From: Balaenoptera acutorostrata
Taxonomy: Eukaryota > Chordata > Mammalia > Artiodactyla > Balaenopteridae
Assembly (NCBI RefSeq): GCF_949987535.1
Contig: NC_080081.1
Span: 51,177,153-51,241,152, forward strand
DNA length: 64,000 nucleotides
Direction: 5' to 3'
A program made the position numbers and the translations under genes. Below are positions 1 to 12,570 of the stretch, piece after piece. Below the pieces are notes generated by a model, which made no database searches, had not been told where the DNA came from, and saw only the letters and a list, made by a program, of their open reading frames with translations. Within the stretch, counting starts at the first letter, position 1. Each line of letters opens with the position of its first letter.

Positions 1-391
1 CCATTTTTCTAACTGCATTTGCTCACTTTATGTCTCTGAGTCACATTTTGGTCATTCTCACAATATTTCTAACTTTTTCATTATTATTATATTTTTATAG
101 CAATCTGTGATCTTTGATGGTAATATTTTATAAAGATTACAACTCACTGAAGGCTCAGATGATGGTTGTCATTTTGTAGCAAGAAAATATTTTAATTATG
201 ATATATACATTTTTAGACAATGCTATTATACATTTAATAGACTGCAATATAGCATATTCAAAACTTTTATATGCACTGAGAAACCAAAAAGTTCACGTGA
301 CTCACTTTATTGTGGTGGTCTGGAACAAAATCTGCAATATCTGAAATGCCTGTAAACTGATTAGGGACTTTACTTTCACTTTAAAAATATA
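1..391. other. AT-rich intergenic DNA, nothing recognised
   Basis: No open frame of note, no repeat family I recognise and no splice-bounded coding segment. It ends at the TSD of the SINE that follows. Confidence 0.5.
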
Positions 392-400
392 CCTTCATAG

Positions 401-640
401 GGACTTCCCTGGTGGTCCAGTGGTTAAGACTTCACACTCTCAATGCAGGGGGCCCAGGTTTGATCCCTGGTCAAAGAACTAGATCCCACGTGCCACAATT
501 AAGAGCCTGCATGCTGAAACTAAAGATCCCACATGCCATAACGAAGATCCCACACGTGGCAATGAAGACTCTGTGTTCCACAACTAAGACCTGGTGCAGC
601 CAAAAAATAAATAAATAAATATTTATAAAAAAACAATTTA
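401..640 (+). mobile_element. CHR-type tRNA-derived SINE, diverged
   Basis: It opens with the CHR head (ggacttccctggtggtccag), has a box-B-like stretch (ggtttgatcc) near 458, and ends in an (AAAT)n-type tail from about 605. The word ccttcatag flanks it at 392-400 and 657-665, and this match extends leftward (tttaaaaat...ccttcatag), as expected for a TSD made by L1 machinery. The body is diverged from the younger CHR copies in this window, so it is an older subfamily. The short open frame across it is incidental. Confidence 0.85.
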
Positions 641-665
641 AAAAAATTTAAAAATCCCTTCATAG

Positions 666-1861
666 AAACATAGTAGTGTAGTGTTTGTCTGAGTAACTGG
701 GAGGTGTGTGTGCTACCAAATGGTGCTGATTGATTCCATTTTGTCCTCCAACGCTCACAAGAAAATATGTTTTATAGCTCATTCTATCCAGACATATTAA
801 GGAAGGGAGTCTGGGAAACAGAGTTTAGCCAAGCTAATTTGACACACAGCCTACTCCTTGCCAATTTGGCACCCGTACACATCTCTTTTTAAATAGTACT
901 TAATCTCCAAATATAAACAGTAACAAATGAATACTTCCACTTACAAGATACAACTATCCATCATACAATCAAAAACATACTAAGCCTTTCCCTAGAAAAG
1001 AATACTGTCTTTGGATTATATTCACTCTTCTCCATTGATAATCCAAATCCTTGACTCTACAGCCATTAGTCACAGTCTAGGAATCAGTATACAATTGTAT
1101 TTCTATCTCTCTTTCCAGGCAAAACGTTTTTAAAAAATCTGAACTGAGAAACTGCCCAATTAATTAATTTATTCCTTATTTGGGAATCTGCCCAATTAGA
1201 AATTTAGAATAACATTTTAAGGTGCTTTCAATCATATAGTATTGAACATGCAGATAGGTGTAAGGAGTATTCCAAGAGATAAAATTCAGTCCTTAAGGAC
1301 CTAAAATTCTAGACAGTGATGAAAGGAAATCCTACTGATGACAGAGTTTGAGTTGTGTACTTTAGGCCTGAGATTTGATTTTACTCAGTTTACAAGCTAA
1401 GTTAACTTGTTACTATTTCATGGATGCCAGTAGAACACAGGAGAGTCTCAGTGATGAAACAATAGTTTTTACTGCTTACAGTACAGAAAGGAGCAGAAGT
1501 GTCAGCATATTTACATTGGTCCTTCTTGTCCCCATCTGTCACAGGACAACATGATAAACCCAGGTGGATGCTACACAAGCAGCGAGTTTGCATCACAGCT
1601 GAGGAGCACTGAGTCTGGGGAATCCACTACTTTTATAGCAGTCAGTTAGCAAGCCTGCTCTTTTTTCAAGGGAGGATAGAAACATTACCTCAGCTCTCAA
1701 CCTTGAGAGACAAATCAGAGAAATAGCCAAGCAGTCAGGGCTTGCAATCTGACATACCTGGCAAAAAGGGTAAGAACACAGAGATGCAAAGAGTACTGTC
1801 TCTCCAAACACTATAATATACAAATGATTTTCATTCATTTATTTATTCATTCACTTTTTCT
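666..1861. other. AT-rich intergenic DNA, nothing recognised
   Basis: Two antisense frames of 64 and 81 codons (1402-1838) show no recognisable domain and no supporting context. I treat them as chance. Confidence 0.4.
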
Positions 1862-2045
1862 CCTCTTTAACCTGGTTTATTTTTCTTCATGACACTTCTC
1901 ATCAAAATGTTGTTGTCTGTCACTCCCACCAGATTAGAAGATATAAGAAAGCAGATTTTGTTTTATTCACTGTTATATCCCTAGAATTATGCCTTGCTTT
2001 ATTTGTTCTATAAAATATTTGTGGTTGAATTTAAATATTTATCAG
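1862..2045 (+). repeat. Ancient L2-type LINE 3' fragment
   Basis: The order of words matches the L2 3' end: a cttcat...cacttctcatcaaaat stretch, then gtctgtcactcccaccagattagaag, a ttcactgttatatccctag word and a tail close to aaatatttgtggttgaat. Divergence is high, as expected for an element shared by all placental mammals. Identified by eye only. Confidence 0.55.
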
Positions 2046-2129
2046 TTTCTTAAAAGCTGGCTGCATTTCTAAGTACCAGGTTTATAGCAATTAACGAGAT
2101 AGAGAAGTCACTATTTTAACCCTCAAAAT

Positions 2130-2236
2130 ATCAGTAAAAGGTACATAATAGTGTCTACCTCATGTGATTATTGAGAGGATTTAATAAATAATACAAGTAA
2201 AGTGTTTAGTAAAATTCCTATTGGATAGTTAGAGCT
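2130..2236 (+). repeat. MIR-like SINE 3' fragment
   Basis: A stretch resembling the MIR core and 3' half: taatagtgtctacctcat, then ttattgagaggatttaat, then a gtaaagtgtttagtaaaatt word. The tRNA-like head is missing. Degraded and partial. Confidence 0.5.
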
Positions 2237-5200
2237 CCATCATTTATTAAAATATAATGTTCCTACTGTTGGTAGTTCTTGCATTATTCATAATGTTTAT
2301 AGTTTGAAATTTTGCACTGTAATATTTAAAATTTTTCTTTTTAAAATAAAATGTTCAAACACAGAGATGTATAAAACTAATGCAAAAAAAAAAAAAACTA
2401 ATGCAATATAAGCTGATGTAAATTTCATTTTCTCCAGAATATTGTTAAATTGAAAGAAAAGTTACAAATAAAACTAACACACTATCCAACCCCTATCTCT
2501 TTTCTCCCTTTCCATTTTCTCCCCTTCCAGAGTTAACTACATCATTTCATTCATATTCTTAAACAATCTGGGTTTTTTTTAAACATTTTTACTTAAATAT
2601 CATTATGCTGGAAATAGTGTTTTGCAACTTGCAAAAACTTAAATCCAAAACTGTTTTCTTGAAGACATCTGTCAGCTCTTGATCCTTTCCACATCTTTCC
2701 AAAGGTATATTTGTGAGGAGTGAAAGAGTGTAAAATGGTACCTGAATGTGGTATAATAAAATATCTTCACCCCAAAAAAATTCTAATAAGAAATTTTGAC
2801 ACTTCAGTTCCTTAAAGCAGTCCAAGTTTCTCTCTCCTTACAAGTGTTTCAAATTTTATTATCCAAATATAAAATTTAAAAAATTTTAAAGTATTTGGCA
2901 GATTTAAAAAATAAGCAATGTTTAGGCTGAACAAATCTCAACATTGGCAAATGCCAGTTAAAATTAAAGAAAAACATTTTTAAAGGGAGAAATAGCTCTG
3001 TCTTTAATTTCTATTATTAGGGAGTTATCTTTAATCACAATTATATTTTTAATATTACAGTCAGTAAAAAAGATTACCAAAAATGGATTTAGTTTCCACA
3101 AAATAAAAGAACATTCGAAGAGCAACTTTTCATAGCTATGGTTTGATTTCTTGAGAAAAAAACCCAATATATAGATTTCCTTTCTACTAGTTTTGGCAGT
3201 GTGTTGGATTGCCTTAAAAAGTATACTTTTTGCAAAGTGTCACGATATAGCTAACACATTGAATAGTTTATATTCAGCCTGTAGAAAAACAGGAACAAAA
3301 TTAGTGTGACTCAAATCAGACAATATTGATAAATGAAAAAAATATGACTGTGATATACAAATTCTAGACAAGTTACAGTAACTCGTGATTAAATTTTCTA
3401 CTATATAAAAAATACCACCTATTTCTAAAATTTTTCCTTTACATATAAATATAGTTGAGGCAATAATAGATCTGTCTTTAAACAATGCAATACAAACATA
3501 ATTTTAGCATAGATTATCTATTGTTTGTATTTTCTTTGAAATTGTGTATTATACTTTGCTTTATGTCATATTCAGAGAATAGGAATCAAATATTAGAGGA
3601 ATAATAGGCTAGATGATTATGGCTATAAGTGTAAATTTACAAGAATATATTTTATTTGGCTAGCATACAACTTTGTCTTAGAGTTAGAAGCCTCAATAAC
3701 AGATGTTATTATAAGGATAAATTGGTGAAATTTTCACAAAAGAAATATAATAGAATGAACAAATTCAGTAGTCTCTAGACAGTATGATTTTTTTCCTTCC
3801 TGTGCAGTAATATAATAAATATTAATCTCAGTAGTTATTTTCATTGTCTAGTCCTCTCTATGTATATCTTATGAATGTATCTCAATTTCATATTAATGGG
3901 AATAACCTCCATTAAAAAATGAGATATGTAGAAAATGCATATTCAAAAGATTATTTAATGAAATTTAAATATGTTGTATCATTCTATATGCAATTTTAAT
4001 GGAAAATAAAACAAATAAAGGATATGCCTATATTCTTAGCACTATTACAAATAACATTTTATGTATAGAATTGCAAATAGAGTATAAGACTTAAAAACAG
4101 TTGAAAATAAAAAATTAATGCAAAACATAATTTATTAATGTGAAGAATGTTTTATTGACTCTAGTTGTAAACTACTAATATTATCATATATCAGCTCAAC
4201 GAGTAGCTATTCTTTTTTGGACTAAAATAATAAACAAAATACTTAAATCAGACTTGAGAAATAGTTGAAATATTCATCACAGAAACATAGTTAAAGAGTC
4301 ACACTTTCTAATTTTAATGACACAATAATGGCTTATAAAATGAGTGATTTCTTTTGTGATGTAAATGAGTATATGAATAAACATCAAATTTAAATGACAT
4401 GTATTTGTTATACATTTTTCATCCTTATTTTACTTTCTTTGATATTTTATCTCATCTTTTTAAGCTTTTTATAGAACAAATATTCGAAGACCATCCTTCC
4501 ACTTCTTTTAATAATTTATATTGTAGTATTTTTGCTGTTTGTTGTTTGTGACAATCCAAAGTATCAATAGTTCTATGATCCTTAGATGTGCAACTGGGTG
4601 GATGACCTCAGAATTTGGTTTGCATTATATATTGCTTTCATCTTACATTATTTTCACAAATTAAAAATAATGTCACACCATGTCAAGTTCATTTTGATTT
4701 GCAAGCCTGTGTTTGGGGATGATGATGTGACAGGTAAGTTTCTTCCTGCTTAGGTTCAAATTATGAGGTTGCAATGCAGTCTTCCATTCCAAGTTAAATT
4801 TATATATGAAACATATTTCTGTATTGAATTACTAGTTATTTGACAAATGAAAACACGTTTTCTTCCTTTTCTTTTCAACTTACTCTCGTACTTCCATGTT
4901 TCCTGTCACTGGGCTTGATTCTCTCATGTTTATTTTTTTACTTTATAATAAAATAAATGTGTATGACAAACATTTGTGTTATATAAGTTTAATTTAACAT
5001 AAAAAATGCATTTTTGTACACATGAAATTTTTAATTTTAGGTTACTAGCTTTTATAAAAGCAAATACAAATTTTGCTACATATTTGATATTTAATATTAT
5101 TTTCAATAAGCATTTGGAGCATAATAATCATAATGGACTTGAAGTGTACTAATTATTGAGTGTGTGGATATCTGTCTATACCATTATTTTACATACATCT

Positions 5201-5759
5201 AGGACAAGCTTTAGTCAACTCTTTTACCTATAATAGTAAATATTTACCTTGTCAAGAAGAAATAATGGGTTGCTATTAACTCATAAAAAGACAATAATAT
5301 TTTCACAACAAATTTTACAGTTTTTATCTGTGAAACTATTGATTCCAGTGAGCAAATTTTCACCTATTCTTTAGAATTTCTGATTTAAGTAACTTTACTG
5401 AAAAAGGTACAGGAGTTTTACAAAGAATAAAATACTATAATCTTACAAAATTTTATTTTAATTCTGAAATATATTTGATTAATAAAGAGGGTATAGTAGC
5501 ACATGGGAACTTATGGCTATGTACTAAAAATATGAATATTTTATTTTAGTATTAGTTTTTCAAATAAGAAGATATGACCCATCAAATGACCTATACCTGT
5601 TTCATAATAAACTTTATTATTATAAAGAGTGTACCTTTATTTTCTACAAGAAGATTTCTAAATTAAAAGTATTGTTAATTTCCATTTTTATAATAGAACA
5701 ACTTAACTGTGAACTGTGTCCCCATCCAATGAAAGAATATCTTAAAAGGAAAAGCCCAA
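2237..5759. other. AT-rich intergenic DNA, nothing recognised
   Basis: Very AT-rich, with many stops in all frames and a 13-nt A run near 2384. Small antisense frames at 2589-3485 have biased AT-rich codons and no recognisable product. Confidence 0.45.
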
Positions 5760-5935
5760 ATTAAATTAAAGAATGTTTATTGAAGACCCATTAGGTACTG
5801 GCCTAAGGTGATGCCTAAATGAATAATACAGAGTCTCTCACTACAAGTGTAGTTAAAGTATAACGGAGAGAAGAACATGAAAAAACAAATGGTTATTGAA
5901 AGATGTGTTAAGTATTAAACTAAATTATATTTGAC
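5760..5935 (+). repeat. Possible ancient interspersed repeat
   Basis: The stretch starting tgtttattgaagacccattaggtactgg, followed by a paraphrase of the tail acatgaaaaaacaaatggttattg, resembles the old tttattgagcacctactatgtgcc repeat found across mammals. Too diverged to name a family confidently. Confidence 0.3.
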
Positions 5936-7132
5936 ATTCTTTTGCGACACAGCAAATGATTTATTGTATCAAGATAATAACATTTTTCAAAAAGGAATTG
6001 ACATCTGTTCTGAATGTTGAAAGAGACAAATTATTTTTATAAGCCTTACAAGTGCATAATAACAGGGAGAGAGGGTAGATTAAGAGTAAATACAAACAAT
6101 GCTTATAATTTGGCCTCAACCAAAAGAGAAGTTGCTAAAGGAGGAATGGCATGGTAGAACTTTTAAAACTAAGAGTATGTTCAAACATTTATTCTCAAAA
6201 TTGTTTAAAGCTGATGTCAGACATAACATAAAAATGTGGTTTAAATTTTTGATGCACAGCAAAGGAAACTGTGCCTAATATTACTCTGGGGACAAACAAA
6301 GTAGTTTTTCTTGAAAATCTGGAGGAAGATGATTAAAAACTACTGCATTTTTTTTGTGGAAGAATGTCTAAATGGCTGTGAACACAAGAGTGAATGGCCT
6401 GTAAGTTGTGTTTCATCAATAATCAGTAAAGAATTCTTCCCCGGAGTTTTCTCCTAAGGCCCTTAGAAATACTTTTTAAAGCTACAATACACATTCGTAT
6501 GTTATTAATATTCAAAGACTAAAAAATAAAGACAACAATATATAAAGTCTATTCAATATAAAACTATTTTACATCTTTGATAGAGTATCTTGAAAGGGTT
6601 TAAATTTGAGAAAATCAAGGGTGGCACTCTAAATGAGGAGAATATATTGTAGTTTGAGTCTATCCTATAAAAATTTGACCCAAAATAATGAATAAACCAG
6701 TAAAAATATTGAATATGAGATAGCAGAAATCTTTGTTTTTGCAGAGACTCAAATAAGGATCCTAGTTCTATTCACTAGATGTGGAACAATTGAAAAATAG
6801 GTACCACTCTTTAATCTTCAGATCTTCTCTTCCTCCTTCTCTTTATTTTTTTTTCTGAAAATTGTGATCATGTATAATTACATATATATATATTAAAGTG
6901 TTAATTGAGAATTAAGGAATAATTTATTTAGAATGCATAACACCACCTAAATAGCACTGAATAAACGTGTAGATGCTATCACATTATATATGAATATTTG
7001 TGAATGTAGCAATCATTTATGTAAATGGAGTAGCTGTTTTGTGGTTGTAATAATTTTGACAACTACAGTATTATTAAAGGTTGTTGTAGAAATAGACTAT
7101 AAGTTATTAGTAATTTTGTGATGTGATTATTT
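5936..7132. other. AT-rich intergenic DNA, nothing recognised
   Basis: No open frame above background and no recognisable repeat. Confidence 0.4.
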
Positions 7133-7147
7133 AAAATAGTATGTGTA

Positions 7148-7483
7148 GGGCTTCACTGGTGGCGCAATAGTTAAGAATCTGCCTGCCAATGCAGAGGACA
7201 TGGGTTCGATCCCTGGTCTGGAAAGAGCCCACGTGCCATGGAGCAACTAAGCCCGTGCGTCCCAACTACTGAGCCTGCGAGCCACAACTACTGAAGCCCA
7301 TACACCTAGAGCCCGTGCGCCACAACAAGAGAAGCCACTGAAATGAGAAGACTGCGAACCACAGTGAAGAGTAGCCCACGCTCACTGCAACTAGAGAAAG
7401 CCTGCATGCAGCAACGAAGACCCAGTGCAGCCAAAAATAAATAAATAAAATAAATTTATTTTAAAAAATAAAAAAAATAAAAT
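7148..7483 (+). mobile_element. CHR-1-type SINE, near full length (about 336 bp)
   Basis: tRNA-derived SINE with an intact box-B-like word gggttcgatccctgg at about 7202-7216. The long body has repeated gagccacaactactgaag words, and an A-rich tail starts about 7435. An imperfect 15-bp TSD flanks it (aaaatagtatgtgta at 7133-7147, aaaatagtgtgtgta at 7484-7498, one mismatch). SINEs of this type are transcribed by RNA polymerase III and inserted by L1 proteins. Confidence 0.93.
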
Positions 7484-7498
7484 AAAATAGTGTGTGTA

Positions 7499-9489
7499 AG
7501 TTTGGAACTAGTAGATTAGTAGTGGTGTATTTGTTGAAGTACTTGATAGGGAAGATCACTAAGAACAGAAATAATTGACATACGGTTTTCCACTTACCTT
7601 TAAATAAATGAATGTGCATAGCCAAATATATTTTGGCTGAAACAAACATCTCAATGGAAAATCTGTGAAATCAGCAAATTTGACTTTATTAAGTCCTGGC
7701 TCCACAGTTTACATATTTTATAATTTTAGGCAATTGACTTTGTGTCTTTCTGCCTCTATTTCATCTCAGAATATGAACATTATGGGTGAGGGAAAGGGTG
7801 TGGGATAACCAACAAAAAATTTACAGTGAGGATTTTTTCTAAAAGTTAATAAAGGATAATAAGCTTTGCAGCATTGACACAGAGGTCATAAATTTGTTGT
7901 CAGCAGGATTTAGCATCCCCTCAATCACGTGTTCTGTGGTTGGTAGAATATTGGGAGCTTAGTGTTCGGTGATTAATTAAACATCTGCCAGTCTTAAACT
8001 TCAGAAATTTCTTGTAAGAATACAGCTTTCTGGCTTTTCTTGAAAAATTGGTTTATCTGACAACACTGGTCTAACATTCTTCAAAGGTAATAATTGGCGG
8101 GAGCCAAGTTAACTGTTTTCCCTCTTAAGTAGGGCATGGTCTCTAGTCCATCACACTGCTCATATCTTCTTGCAGTTTCCATGACATGGTGATAAATTCA
8201 GTTGAAATTTATCAGTGCACTTGATATATTTTGTCCTAATAGAATTAGAGAAAAGTGAAATATTTTAGTACCTAATCTCTGCCAAAAGTTTGAAACCAAC
8301 ACATAGACCAAGATGGCTATAGTGTTTTATAAAAGGGGGTGTAATATTTCCTCAGAGAGCATGGAATACTCAGACATGCTTAGTTTGTGTAAAAAAAAAA
8401 AAAAGTATCTGCATTAAAATAATGAAAGGAGGACATAATTCTTAACCAACCTTCATATCGTCATTCAATGCCTTGCTTATGTGACTTCTTTAGTCATCTG
8501 AGTTACAAATTCTGTTCTCAGAAAATATACAAATATCAGCTATAAATTCACTGATATATGGGTGAAAAGATGGAACAAGAGCAAGACATTTAGTTAGTAT
8601 GCCAAGAAATGATGGAAAGGAAATGTTGGTACTTTTAGTAATTGTGATTAAAATTTCAATGTCAGTCTCACAGTAGTTCATAACATTTCAGCACCTCTAA
8701 ATATAATAAGATTTCATTTAATTCACAATCCTTTTTATATTAAAGGGAAAATATCTTCATATTCTAAAAAATAAAGCATTCTACATTAGTGTATGATTTT
8801 TGTTAATAGCCTTGACCCATCAAATATCATTTACATATGCAAATTTTACATATCCAGATATCTTTTACATATTGAAACTTCTGCCTCAAAATTGTCCGTG
8901 TAGTTTAAATCAAATCAACCAACCTTGAAAACCAAATGGTGTGAATCCTTCTTGGCTATACTTTGGAAAAAATATTAATTTGTTTCTTATATTGTGATTC
9001 ATGGGCAGCTGAAAAAATTACATTTATTTTCACACAAATTACATTGTAGGCTTTTCAAGCTATAAATTGCTCTGCCTTTCTAATTTCTATCCTTCACATC
9101 ACTCTGTGAGTTATATAATTAAATTTCTTGATTTCTTTATATGCTTTCAACCACTCCTTCAGCAACCAGGATATTTTAGGTAATGATTTATTAAATTATC
9201 ACATTGCAATGGTTAATAGTTTATACCCTCTCTATGTAAAATAATATATTGTTCACTAGATAAGCAAACAACAAAGTACTACTTAATAAGTTGATATGTA
9301 GACTGCAATAACCATAATAAAGTTAGCCTAATACTCAGTATTCATTAAAATTATATAATATGTACATCATTATGACATCAATAAAATAGACATTATTTTA
9401 AACAAATAACACATTCTTAAATATTTATTTTAAATAATTTAATATATAGAGCTCTTATTATATAAATCAAAGTATATTTAATTGAATAG
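7499..9489. other. AT-rich intergenic DNA, nothing recognised
   Basis: Contains a 14-nt A run near 8391 and short antisense frames without recognisable products. No splice-bounded coding segment seen. Confidence 0.4.
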
Positions 9490-9499
9490 ATTTACTCTT

Positions 9500-10298
9500 T
9501 TTAAATTTGTTTGTATTTTTGTATCTTTATTGGAGTATAATTAATTTACAATGTTGAGTTAATTTCTGCTGTACAACAAAGTGAATCAAATATATGTATA
9601 CATATATCCCCATATCCCCTCCCTCTTGAGCACCCCTCCCACCTTCCTTATCCCACCCTTCTAGGTCGTCACAAAGCCCGGAGCTGATCTCCCTGTTCTA
9701 TGCAGCAGCTTGCCACTAGCCATCCATTTTACATTTGGTAGTGTATATATGTCAGTGCTACTCTCTCACTTCCTCCCAGCTTCCCCTTCCGCCCTGGTGT
9801 CCTCAAATCCATTCTGTACGTCTGCATCTTTACTCCTGTCCTGTGACTAGGTTCATCAGTGCCTTTTTGTTAGATTCCATGTATGTATGTTAGCATATGG
9901 TATTTGTTTTTTCTCTTTCTTACTTACTATACTTACTGTATAACAGACTCTAGGTCCATCCACCTCATTACGAATAACTCAATATCATTCATTTGCATGG
10001 TTGAGTAATATTCCATTGTATATATGTGCCACATCTTCTTTATCCATTCATCTGTTGATGGACACTTAGATTGCTTCCATGTCCTGGCGATTGTAAATAG
10101 TGCTGCAGTGAACATTGTGGTACATGTATCTTTTTGAATTATGGTTTTCTCAGGGTATATGCCCACTGGTGGGATTGCTGGGTCATATAGTAGTACTATT
10201 TTTAGTTTTTTAAGGAACCTCCATACTGTTTTCCATATTGGCTCTATCAATTTACATTCCCACCAACAGTGCAGGAGGGTTCCCTTTTCTCCAAATTT
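9500..10298 (-). mobile_element. 5'-truncated L1 LINE, 3' end, with TSD
   Basis: Antisense L1 3' UTR (9505 to about 9930), then the C-terminal end of ORF2. On the minus strand the ORF2 tail reads through words such as [36 protein letters not shown] and MWHIYTMEYYSTM (10250 down to 9933). The perfect 10-bp direct repeat atttactctt (9490-9499 and 10299-10308) bounds it, so this is a simple target-primed insertion truncated inside ORF2. No long poly-T survives at the 3' edge. About 800 bp of a roughly 6-7 kb element is left, so it cannot move. Confidence 0.93.
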
Positions 10299-10308
10299 AT
10301 TTACTCTT

Positions 10309-11739
10309 AATGTTTGTAATTATACAGTCTAGATGCAGCAACAATCTCCAATTAAAATATTTTAACAATATAATTATGATAAAATAGTGCTTACTGTATA
10401 ATGTTTTTAGAAACAATAGATTTTATCACTTATGATTGGAATATATGCATAAAAAATTCCTAAATTCATCTTTTCATGATTATTTTTATTAAGATCTCCA
10501 ATATATGTAAAGATGGAAACTGCGTTCCAACCACAGAAGAGACAATTGATGAAATCTCTAACATAATCAACACTGCTGGTTTTCACTCATAGACCTTATC
10601 TTTTTAAAATCTCATGTGAATTTGTGATCAAGAAAAGTTCCAACTTTCTGAAATAAAGTGAATAGGCTTAGTAAAATTTATTTTATTTTAGAAGAATTTT
10701 TAACCTGATTGTCATAGGCAGGTTTCTTATTTTATTAATACAGAAGTTTGTTTGATTTTTCTTTCAACTTTCATTGAGACCCTTTTTTGTTTCCATCTCC
10801 CACCCATTTACTAATGAAAAAGTTATATATTGAAGAGTCAGTAACTAGTACGTTCAGTCCTCTCATTATTTAGATATTGATACTCTGACAATTCTTATCT
10901 TCCTAATAACTTAAAAACAGAAAATCAAGTAAATTCCAAAATATAGTGTAGTAACTGTAATGGTATGTGTATAAATTTACTGTGTGTGTGTGAGAGAGAC
11001 ACAGCAAGAGGGAGACAGAAGATTATATTAATCTTTATACCAAAAATCCTAATAAACAATCATTTTAAAAGGCATTTAATCCTATAATTTAAAAAGTTGA
11101 GTTGTGGGTATTATGCAGTTCAGTGGTTCTATGACAATTTCACTAAGAAGTCAGGGAATCTGACATTTTTTTTATCAGTGCTTTTATTCCTAGCATGTCA
11201 CAATGACACTCATACTTCAATATGGTGACTTAAGTTTGGTAATCAGCCATCACATCTACATTCCTTTTGGTAAGAGAGAAGAGTCAGAGAAAGGCCGTTA
11301 ACAATTAACTGTCTCTACCACGTGTACTTTCATTAATTGGTACATTTATGAGCTATTTACTGAGCATTCATTACCCCAACTTTAAATATAATTGAGTGTA
11401 TATATTTAATCATTTTATAAGAGAAACTATAATATAAAATTAGAGTTAAAAATCTCACTCTAATATCATGGGGTTGATCACATATCATTTTTAATCTATA
11501 AAATTGTCATCAGACTGCTTCATTATGACAGATTCTGGATTCAACAATACCTTTTTAAAGTTGTTTTACGATCTTTTAAAGAAATAAATTAACAAGAGCT
11601 AAGTTAAGCTGGAGAGAGCTGAGCAACCAGGTGCTGAATAGTCAATTAAAACAAGCCAAAATGAAGTCACAGTCAAGCTTTAAATCACTTACTGCAATAG
11701 TATAAGCAAGAAGAAAAAGCACAAGCTCACCAATGTTCA
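10309..11739. other. AT-rich intergenic DNA with a TG/AG microsatellite
   Basis: A (TG)n then (AG)n tract lies at about 10980-11000. Nothing else recognised. Confidence 0.45.
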
Positions 11740-12187
11740 AGAAGGGTGCCAAGTGAAGGTCAGATTTATTACTGCAGATGGGGTGAGATGGGATGAGGAG
11801 ATTGTCTCCCTGACAAAGGAGCCCTGCAAAAGTTTCCTACCATTTTGTGTATCATCAGGAGAAAGAAGTGAAAGTCTAGGAGTGGAGTACTGAGTACTAA
11901 GTCCCAGGGAGAAAGGTGTCTTCAAAGTTCCTCCCCTTCCAAAAGGTCTTCTCAGAAACACAAGAGAGGCCTCCACCAAGGTCCCCAAATAAAGAAGCTT
12001 GTGTATGGAGGTATCTGAGCTCAGAAGCTCAGGTATACATAAGAGTATGGCCAGTCAGAAGGAGGTCTGAGTCCTTGACTGCAACTGCCTTCAAAGACTA
12101 CAGTACATTGGCTGTGCACCAAGTCTGTTGTGGGAAAGGCAGTTTTCCTAGTGCTAGAATCTCATGTTCTCCATGTGTATTTACTTC
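11740..12187. other. GC-richer unidentified block, candidate LTR relic
   Basis: Clearly less AT-rich than its surroundings and open over 120 codons on plus (11916-12278) and 83 codons on minus (11988-11737). The two frames overlap in antisense and neither resembles a known protein. On the minus strand an AATAAA-type word (cagtaataaatctgacc, near 11762-11778) lies close to a possible 3' edge, which would fit an old LTR. I do not recognise the family. The plus frame runs into the MLT1 LTR that follows, which argues against a real gene. Confidence 0.3.
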
Positions 12188-12570
12188 TGTTTTAGTCTAC
12201 TCAGGTTGCCATAACAAAGTACCGCGGACTGGGTGGCTTAACAAACAGAAATTTATTTCTCACAGTTCTGGAGACTAGAAATCCAAGACCACAGTACCAT
12301 CAACATAGGTTTCATTCTGTGGCATCTTCTCTTGGTTTGTAGACTGCCACCATCTGCTCTGTGACCTCTTCTTTGTGTGCACTGGGAGAGCAAGTGAGTC
12401 CTGTGTCTCTTCTTATAAGAACACTAATCCTGTGGGATAAGGATCCCACTCTTATGACTTCATTTAACCTAAATTACTTCCATAAAAGCCCTATCACAGA
12501 ATACAGTTACATTGGGGGTTAGGCCTTCAGCATATCAATTTGGGGGGACACAAACTTTCAGCCCATAACA
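12188..12570 (-). mobile_element. MLT1/MST-type solo LTR (ERVL-MaLR)
   Basis: Read on the minus strand it starts TGTTATGGGCTGAAAGTTTG. It continues through ccaatgtaactgtatt and ttcttataagaagag words and ends with the family's 3' segment: ctccagaactgtgagaaataaatttctg, gccacccagtcc, ggtactttgttatggca and a terminal CA. TG and CA termini and nearly full length (about 380 bp). No internal region is attached on either side, so it is a solo LTR or a remnant of one. The AATAAA word inside is the family's poly(A) signal. Confidence 0.88.
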
